This document shows positions 58,619 through 64,000 of a stretch of 64,000 nt of DNA, piece after piece. This DNA is from Paenibacillus sp. FSL H8-0332 (lineage in GTDB: Bacteria > Bacillota > Bacilli > Paenibacillales > Paenibacillaceae). A program made the position numbers and the translations under genes. How positions within the stretch are numbered: position 1 is the first letter of the stretch; every line of letters starts with the position of its first letter. The notes beneath the pieces were generated by a model that was not told the origin of the DNA, made no database searches, and was given only the letters and a program-made list of their open reading frames with translations. The stretch covers positions 7,479,335 to 7,543,334 of the forward strand of contig NZ_CP150145.1 of assembly GCF_037963835.1 (NCBI RefSeq). The letters run 5' to 3'.

Positions 58619-59653
58619 ATGGAAGTACTCAAGCGTTATATCGCCAATTTAACAGTCCGGCGCTTCTTGATTTTGGCACTGATTGGACTGCTGCTGTACA
58701 GCATTAGAGACATGCTCAATCTGGTGCTGCTGACGTTCCTGATCGCTTATGTGATGAACAGCTTCCAGGTATTGCTCAGCAGACGGATCGGCAAATTCGT
58801 GAAGGTGAACAGTAAGGTTATCATCATTGCATTGTATCTGGCGCTGATTAGCATGATCGTCCTGGCACTCGTGAAATATCTGCCTAAGGTGTTCTCGCAG
58901 ATTAAGCAATTAACTGCATTTCTGGGCACACTAACCTCCGAGGATATTCCGCAGAACCAGATTATGCAGTATTTATTCAATATGGTCAAGGAGCTTAACT
59001 ACCAGAGCTATTTGAATCAAGGCATCGAATACGTATTCAAAATTAGCAACTGGGGAACCACCTTCGTCCTGGCTACGATCCTAAGCCTCGTCTTCATCCT
59101 GGAGAAGAACAGAATTGTCAGCTTCACCTCCCGTCTGAGAGACAGCAAGATATCCTGGTTCTATGTCGAGCTGGAGTATTTCGGCCGGAAATTCATTTCC
59201 TCCTTTGGTAAGGTGATTGAGGCTCAGATCTTGATTGCGCTGTTCAATACCCTGTTTACGGTCGTTGGATTGTGGGTGCTGGGCTTCTTTTTCGAACCCT
59301 TCCCGTATCTCTTTGCCCTCTCCATCATGATCTTCATGCTCAGTCTGATCCCGGTCGTCGGCTTTGTCATTTCGCTGATTCCGTTATGTATCATCGGCTA
59401 CAACACCGGCGGACTGGCGCTGACGATCAATATTCTGGTGATGATTGCCATTCTGCATGTCATTGAAGGCTACTTCCTGAATCCGAAGCTGATGTCCTCC
59501 AAAATGAACCTGCCGATGTTCTACACCCTAGTAGTACTGCTGTTCTCCGAGCATTATATCGGGGTATGGGGACTGATTCTCGGGATTCCGATCTTTGTCT
59601 TTTTCCTGGATATCCTGGATATCAGCCGGGACAATAAGCCTTCACTGGAATGA
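58619..59653 (+). CDS. AI-2E family transporter
   Basis: About 344 residues from ATG 58619, preceded by AAGGA; longer starts at 58592 or 58598 are possible. Seven to eight helices in the PerM/AI-2E exporter layout: paired N-terminal helices, an amphipathic region, then LFNTLFTVVGLWVLGF and the conserved block VIEGYFLNPKLMSSKMNLPM. Members export small molecules or ions; substrate here unknown. A terminator follows at 59688. Confidence 0.9.
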   Translation: MEVLKRYIANLTVRRFLILALIGLLLYSIRDMLNLVLLTFLIAYVMNSFQVLLSRRIGKFVKVNSKVIIIALYLALISMIVLALVKYLPKVFSQIKQLTAFLGTLTSEDIPQNQIMQYLFNMVKELNYQSYLNQGIEYVFKISNWGTTFVLATILSLVFILEKNRIVSFTSRLRDSKISWFYVELEYFGRKFISSFGKVIEAQILIALFNTLFTVVGLWVLGFFFEPFPYLFALSIMIFMLSLIPVVGFVISLIPLCIIGYNTGGLALTINILVMIAILHVIEGYFLNPKLMSSKMNLPMFYTLVVLLFSEHYIGVWGLILGIPIFVFFLDILDISRDNKPSLE

Positions 59654-59687
59654 TGCAACCAAGCTATATCATACGTAATTCGCATAG

Positions 59688-59729
59688 GGTGATATTCAAC
59701 CTGCTCAAGGTTCGGGTATCACCTTTTTT
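59688..59729 (+). terminator. Terminator of the AI-2E transporter gene
   Basis: GGTGATA/TATCACC stem with inner AACCT/AGGTT, followed by six T residues. Confidence 0.9.
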
Positions 59730-59752
59730 ATAGAATTTATATGTTTTGGGGT

Positions 59753-59803
59753 CCCCGCAAAGTATCTGAGTCATCATCGAAGCTAAAGCCCCACTTTGTG
59801 GGG
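59753..59803 (+). promoter_or_regulatory. Long-range hairpin in the leader of the S66 peptidase gene
   Basis: CCCCGCAAAGT (59753-59763) pairs with ACTTTGTGGGG (59793-59803) with one G-U pair, enclosing 29 bases. A smaller alternative stem, CCCCAC/GTGGGG at 59790-59803, competes with it. The element ends eight bases before the ribosome binding site, so it could act on translation. Confidence 0.45.
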
Positions 59804-59826
59804 TTACCTTAAGGAGGAGTAACCAG

Positions 59827-60843
59827 ATGATCAGATATCCGGAATTAGAAGCAGGAGCCGTTATTGGTGTAACCGCGCCTTCATCAGGAGTGGGAGAGGA
59901 ACTTCGTGAACTGCTTGAACTGGCTGTAGAACGGCTGCAAAAAAGAGGGTACGGCGTAGTATGCGGACCGACAGCGTGGACACAGGAGAAGGCCAAATCG
60001 GCCCCGGCTGCTGTACGCGCCGCTGAATTCAACACGATGATGGCAGATGAGTCCATCGGACTCGTCGCACCTCCCTGGGGCGGGGAGCTGCTGATCGAGA
60101 TTCTGGAGCAGGTGGAATTCAGCAAGATGAAGTGTAAATGGATTCTCGGCTATTCCGATATCAGTGTGCTGCTGCTGGCTGTCACGCTGAAGACGGGGAT
60201 TGCCACTGCCCATGGTACCAATTTCATTGATCTCCGTGGAGAACAGACAGATCCGACAACCGCTATGTGGGACAAGGTATTGTCTACCCCAAGCGGCGGG
60301 TCCGTAATTCAGCATTCCTCACAGCAGTACCAGCTGGAATGGGGAGGAGGCGAGCCGTCGCCCCATGTGTTCAACCTTACAGAAGCAACTAGCTGGAAGA
60401 CGGTGGGTAATCAGGCCATCACCATGCACGGCCGCCTGCTGGGCGGCTGTATTGACGTTATCCGTCATCTGATCGGCACGCCGTATGGAGAGGTGCGGCA
60501 TTTCCAGCAGCACTATATCCATAATGAGCCTATTCTGTGGTACTTAGAGAACTGTGAGCTGTCCGTGACCGACCTGCGCCGCTCCCTGGTGCAGATGAAG
60601 CTGGCGGGCTGGTTCGAGCATTGCAGCGGCCTCATGTTCGGCCGCAGCGCGGCTAACCGCCCTATGGAGGGGTACACCGTAGAGGATGTCTACCAGGAGC
60701 TGGCCGATGAGCTGGGACTGCCGGTGGCATACGACATCGACTGCGGGCATCTGCCGCCGCAGGTTACTTTGGTAAATGGCGCTTTTGCAGAGGTAGCGGT
60801 TGGAGAGGGCAAGGGAACTGTGACTCAGTACTTCCGGGCATAG
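59827..60843 (+). CDS. Peptidase S66 family protein (LD-carboxypeptidase/MccF-like)
   Basis: 338 residues behind AAGGAGGAG. Starts with the family strand VIGVTAPSSG. The nucleophile Ser is S110 in GYSD, and GGCIDVIRHLIGTPYG and the late DCGHLPPQVTLVNG supply the Glu/His region. Family members cut LD-peptide bonds in recycled murein or hydrolyse microcin C-like nucleotide peptides. No murein-recycling or microcin genes adjoin, so which reaction applies is open. No signal peptide. Confidence 0.9.
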   Translation: MIRYPELEAGAVIGVTAPSSGVGEELRELLELAVERLQKRGYGVVCGPTAWTQEKAKSAPAAVRAAEFNTMMADESIGLVAPPWGGELLIEILEQVEFSKMKCKWILGYSDISVLLLAVTLKTGIATAHGTNFIDLRGEQTDPTTAMWDKVLSTPSGGSVIQHSSQQYQLEWGGGEPSPHVFNLTEATSWKTVGNQAITMHGRLLGGCIDVIRHLIGTPYGEVRHFQQHYIHNEPILWYLENCELSVTDLRRSLVQMKLAGWFEHCSGLMFGRSAANRPMEGYTVEDVYQELADELGLPVAYDIDCGHLPPQVTLVNGAFAEVAVGEGKGTVTQYFRA

Positions 60844-61098
60844 ATTGGATATTAGGATGTTGCTCGTATGAACTCTAATTTCCTGCCTCTTCTCATACCA
60901 TAAGCAGTCCGCTCTTAAACAGGTATATTCGTCATATAGAATGTGAATTTATGTCGAATTTAGTTGAAAAAAAGTGCTGGGATTATTCAAGGAATGCTCT
61001 ACGAATGGCTGGCATCCTGTATAATTTATGAATATACAGACAGCTAGAGCTGCCGATTCCTGATCGCAGTTAATCCCTCACGAAAGAGAGCAGTGACT

Positions 61099-61983
61099 AT
61101 GAAATCCATCGCATGGGTGACTGACAGCACCAGCACCATTGATTCTGAATTCGCCATGAATAACCATGTTTATATCGTTCCCCTCCGTCTAATCGTCAAT
61201 AATGAATGTTATAAAGAAAATATAGATATTAACGCCGATCAGTTCTATGACAAAATGCGGCAGCATGACAAGGTAGGCAGCTCCCAGCCGCCGATTGGCG
61301 AGTTCGTGGAATTATACGAGCGTCTGAAGGAAGAGTACGACGAGATTATTGCGATCCACTGTTCCTCCGAGCTTAGCGGGACCTTCAACACCTCGATGCA
61401 GGCGGCGGATATCGCTGGAGTGAATGTAATAGGTATCGATTCCAAAGTAGGCGCGTACCCGATCCGTGAGATGCTTCTGCGCGGTATTCACTGGCAGCAG
61501 GCAGGTTGCTCTGCGCAGGAGATCAAGAACAGAATTGATAATATAATCGAGGAAATGTCCTTCTATATCATCCCTGCCAGCCTGAGCCAGCTGCACCGCA
61601 GCGGACGGCTCTCCGGATCTCAGTTCCTGCTGGGCCAGCTGATGCGGATTCATCTGCTTCTGAGGTTCGATGAGGGCAAAATTGTCGTAGTTGATAAAAT
61701 CCGGACCTTCAAGAAGACGAAACAAAAGCTGCTGGAGACCATCCAGCAGGAAATCGGCCGCTTCCAGGATGTATGTATTATGCACGCCAACAATAAAGAA
61801 GAGGCGCTGAGCCTGGAGTGGGCCATTAAGGCCATGTCCCCTTCGGTTCGCACAGAGATTATGACCTTTGTCCCGGTGGTAGGTGCTCATATGGGCGAGG
61901 GAACACTGGCGCTGTCATGGATTAACCGTACGGCCCTGAATAGTATTGATGCTGAGGATGAAGTGCTGGAGTCTGTGCTCTAG
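61099..61983 (+). CDS. DegV family fatty-acid-binding protein
   Basis: 294 residues from ATG 61099, preceded by AAAGAGAG; GTG 61093 is also in frame. DegV (FakB-like) signature: WVTDSTSTID at the N terminus, TSQP-like SSQPPIGEF, HCSSELSGTFNT, and the late FVPVVGAHMGEGTLALSW. Such proteins hold a fatty acid for the FakA kinase. The next gene starts 16 bases downstream and may be co-transcribed. The 250-bp gap upstream shows only a TATAAT near 61018. Confidence 0.93.
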   Translation: MKSIAWVTDSTSTIDSEFAMNNHVYIVPLRLIVNNECYKENIDINADQFYDKMRQHDKVGSSQPPIGEFVELYERLKEEYDEIIAIHCSSELSGTFNTSMQAADIAGVNVIGIDSKVGAYPIREMLLRGIHWQQAGCSAQEIKNRIDNIIEEMSFYIIPASLSQLHRSGRLSGSQFLLGQLMRIHLLLRFDEGKIVVVDKIRTFKKTKQKLLETIQQEIGRFQDVCIMHANNKEEALSLEWAIKAMSPSVRTEIMTFVPVVGAHMGEGTLALSWINRTALNSIDAEDEVLESVL

Positions 61984-61998
61984 AAAAGGAGCGGAACG

Positions 61999-62556
61999 AT
62001 GTTCTTATATCATTATTATGATGCAGCTGTGGGGCCGTTTGTCAGCCTATCCGATTTACCGGGCGATCAGGCGAGGGCTGTGCTGGAGACGATTAAGCAG
62101 ACCAAGCCCCAGGTCCAGAGCGCCCAAAGACACGATAAGTATGTGGAATATCGGCGGAACTGCGAGAGCATCATCCGGGCGGCATTTATTAGTAAGGGCG
62201 GTCTTGTCCAGCGGTCCTCCCCGCATTATATGGTAGTTGAACACAGTCCGTGGCTAAGTACATGGTTCGAGAATGGCGCATCGCTCAAGATTCCGATAGA
62301 GGAATTTGATGTGAACACGATTTCTTTTACCTATGGGGACTCCATGCCCACCTTCAGCCCGCTGATTAACGATGGAAAAGAGTACAGGCACACTCTGTAT
62401 ACCTATCCCGAGATTGTGAGCATCATTGACAAGTACGGGTTACCGCAGAATTGGAACAATGACGGAAAGTACGGTCCCGAGCGGTACGTCGAAGCGCATG
62501 TCTGGAGCGATGGGGCGGTTGGCCGGTATCTGAGTGAGCGGAGCCGGGCCCGATAA
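61999..62556 (+). CDS. Conserved hypothetical protein
   Basis: 185 residues behind AAAGGAG. No membrane segment or signal peptide; aromatic-rich with LYHYYDAAVGPFVSLSDLPG near the N terminus and WNNDGKYGPERYVEAHVWSD near the C terminus. The start, with its GPF..LSDLP pattern, resembles small Paenibacillus/Bacillus proteins of unknown function. It follows degV by 16 bases and ends in a terminator, so both form one unit. Confidence 0.75.
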   Translation: MFLYHYYDAAVGPFVSLSDLPGDQARAVLETIKQTKPQVQSAQRHDKYVEYRRNCESIIRAAFISKGGLVQRSSPHYMVVEHSPWLSTWFENGASLKIPIEEFDVNTISFTYGDSMPTFSPLINDGKEYRHTLYTYPEIVSIIDKYGLPQNWNNDGKYGPERYVEAHVWSDGAVGRYLSERSRAR

Positions 62557-62576
62557 TATGGTATCGAAATAACCAG

Positions 62577-62615
62577 AAAACGGCTGGATCAGGGGAACCT
62601 GACCAGCCGTTTTTA
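62577..62615 (+). terminator. Terminator of the degV unit
   Basis: AAACGGCTGG/CCAGCCGTTT stem with inner TCAGG/CCTGA and a T-run. Confidence 0.92.
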
Positions 62616-62762
62616 ATGGAATAGTATTATTATCAAGACTTCAATCTAAATGATAACAGAATTCAAATGAATAGTCTAGTAATTTTTGGGCGAAGTGTTA
62701 ACATAAGGTTACCGGTAAAACAAAATGTGAGTGCGCACTGTTACATGAAATGGAGTCTGTAA

Positions 62763-63878
62763 ATGAAGGGCTTAGACTTGAGCGAGGAGTTCTATTGGGA
62801 GATTGTGCGGCCGCTTATAGCCAGACGTTTCCCGCAATTAGTGGAGAAGCATGCTGCCGGGTTGATAGGATATGGTTCGGATGTTCTGGGTTATGATGAC
62901 GTTCTTTCCAGAGACCATGAATGGGGGGCGAGGTGCTATGTTTGGCTGCTAGACTCGGATTACGATAAATATGCTATAGCGCTTGATCAAGCATTGGATG
63001 AAGAGGTACCAGCTTTGTTCAAAGGGTATCCCTCCCGGTTTTCGGTAGATGAATCTCATGAGGTGCTTGTACCCTACAATGGGCGCAACAACCTTCATCA
63101 TATTGCAATTACCAGCGTCTCCCGGCACATGCGAATCCAGTTGGGACTGCTAACCCCATACCCATCCTTATACGAATGGTTAGTCATTCCCGAGCAGAAA
63201 TTGCTGGAGTGGACAAGGGGAAGGATATTTACAGATCCTGTTGGGGAAATGACAGAAGTGCGAAGGGGACTGGCTTATCTGCCCGATGAGATATGGCGGT
63301 ACAAATTGAAATATGCCTGGAGTTCATTCCGGCAGCTGTATGTGGCAGGACTTGCAGACCTCCGGGGCGAACCGTTGTCGGCCAGGTTGCTCATCAACCG
63401 CATGGTGGAGCAGGCAGTTCAATTGATTTTTCTCTATAACAAAAGGCTCCGGCCCGGAACCTACAAATGGATATCCAGGGAACTGGCGCAGATCAGCCCT
63501 GAGGTTAGCCGTCAGACCAAGCAGCTTGAAGCCATCTTGCTGGAACCCTCTGTTACAAGGGCCGTTGAACAAATGGAAGAGATATTAACGGAATTAGTGA
63601 ATCAACATAACGCGATGAAGCTGACAGATCATATTGAGCTTCAACCCTCCATTTTCTACGCAAGAGACTTGCAATCCTATTCTTATATCAATTTGGGGGA
63701 TGCTCTATTCGCTACGTTACCCGAAGAACTTCAGCAGCTGGAAATCCCGGGTACGCTGGATCAATTCATTACAAGTGAACAGCTATTGATCTGGGCGGAT
63801 CACTATTCCAAATTCAAGTCAATATACAGCGTCAGGTCTGATATAGAGAGAACTGGGGTGGGGGATATGATTGTATAG
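62763..63878 (+). CDS. DUF4037 domain protein (nucleotidyltransferase-like)
   Basis: 371 residues behind TGGAG. The N-terminal region has the pattern GYGSDVLGYDDVLSRDHEWG (about 37-56), a GS..D..S.DH motif recalling the nucleotidyltransferase fold but with His in place of a second Asp. The DUF4037 domain follows (residues 130-230). Substrate unknown; related proteins are often found with aminoglycoside nucleotidyltransferase-like folds. The remaining 122 bases of the window show no gene. Confidence 0.85.
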   Translation: MKGLDLSEEFYWEIVRPLIARRFPQLVEKHAAGLIGYGSDVLGYDDVLSRDHEWGARCYVWLLDSDYDKYAIALDQALDEEVPALFKGYPSRFSVDESHEVLVPYNGRNNLHHIAITSVSRHMRIQLGLLTPYPSLYEWLVIPEQKLLEWTRGRIFTDPVGEMTEVRRGLAYLPDEIWRYKLKYAWSSFRQLYVAGLADLRGEPLSARLLINRMVEQAVQLIFLYNKRLRPGTYKWISRELAQISPEVSRQTKQLEAILLEPSVTRAVEQMEEILTELVNQHNAMKLTDHIELQPSIFYARDLQSYSYINLGDALFATLPEELQQLEIPGTLDQFITSEQLLIWADHYSKFKSIYSVRSDIERTGVGDMIV

Positions 63879-64000
63879 CTTTTGCAACTCAAGGTTGCAG
63901 AGGGGATATGTATTACTCTACTTACGCTCGATTTCGATATCAGCTCCTCTATGCTACTATTGGCTGTGTTGAGTGATAGTAGAGTGGAGGTGCGGGTACT

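Overview
The window looks like chromosome of a spore-forming, Gram-positive soil bacterium of the Paenibacillus type. The evidence is a GC content in the low-to-mid fifties, LplB/YtcP-type sugar ABC transporters, AraC regulators with extracytoplasmic sensor domains, SLH-anchored surface proteins, a collagen-like spore-surface-type protein, CtsR-type heat-shock operators and strong AGGAGG ribosome binding sites. I saw no rRNA or tRNA genes, no CRISPR array, no transposase and no prophage block.

Layout. (1) 1-17455: carbohydrate use. A truncated YesM-type sensor kinase diverges from a solute-binding protein. After a collagen-like gene comes the operon permease-permease-lipoprotein-secreted multidomain glycosidase (5175-12271), then a second operon of a GH3 enzyme, a GH88/105-type unsaturated uronyl hydrolase and a probable toroid-fold enzyme (12409-17455). 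The two operons share an ungapped conserved 70-bp upstream region, so they are probably controlled together. (2) 17456-25461: a dispersed 51-bp-period repeat, hflX with a long leader that appears to be an antibiotic-responsive attenuator, a second spore-surface-type protein, and a SWIM/SNF2 pair. (3) 25647-30211: a membrane AraC regulator, an orphan TctC-type binding protein and a 2-keto-3-deoxygluconate permease, which fits the uronate theme of region 1. (4) 30557-37337: a stalk-domain protein, an AraC/effector-binding regulator, a double-GNAT protein, an adaptive-response operon (adaA, ogt, alkA), a VOC protein and a WYL regulator. (5) 37613-47536: three large surface proteins followed by a 7TM histidine kinase and a response regulator with a SARP/BTAD output domain. 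Promoters of two of the surface proteins carry the same phased direct repeats as SARP targets. (6) 47630-52836: acetyltransferase, then hsp20, a CbpA-like J-protein and clpB with CtsR boxes. (7) 53034-64000: the second full copy of the composite repeat, a FlxA-like small protein, a MerR remnant, a split sigma-like gene pair with a LexA-like box, a double glycosyltransferase, SDR, AI-2E transporter, S66 peptidase, DegV protein, an unknown protein and a DUF4037 protein.

The strongest candidates for undescribed biology are three. First, the hflX leader at 19265-19756 has a good promoter, a 12-codon upstream ORF with Arg-Ile-Arg at codons 6-8 (the position of the macrolide-arrest motif in ErmDL) and a terminator just before hflX. 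Second, a Firmicute SARP-type two-component system may control S-layer-like proteins through 10/11-bp-phased repeats. Third, there is a family of composite intergenic repeats with a 51-bp period. All calls were made by reading the sequence; no database search, alignment program or folding program was run.
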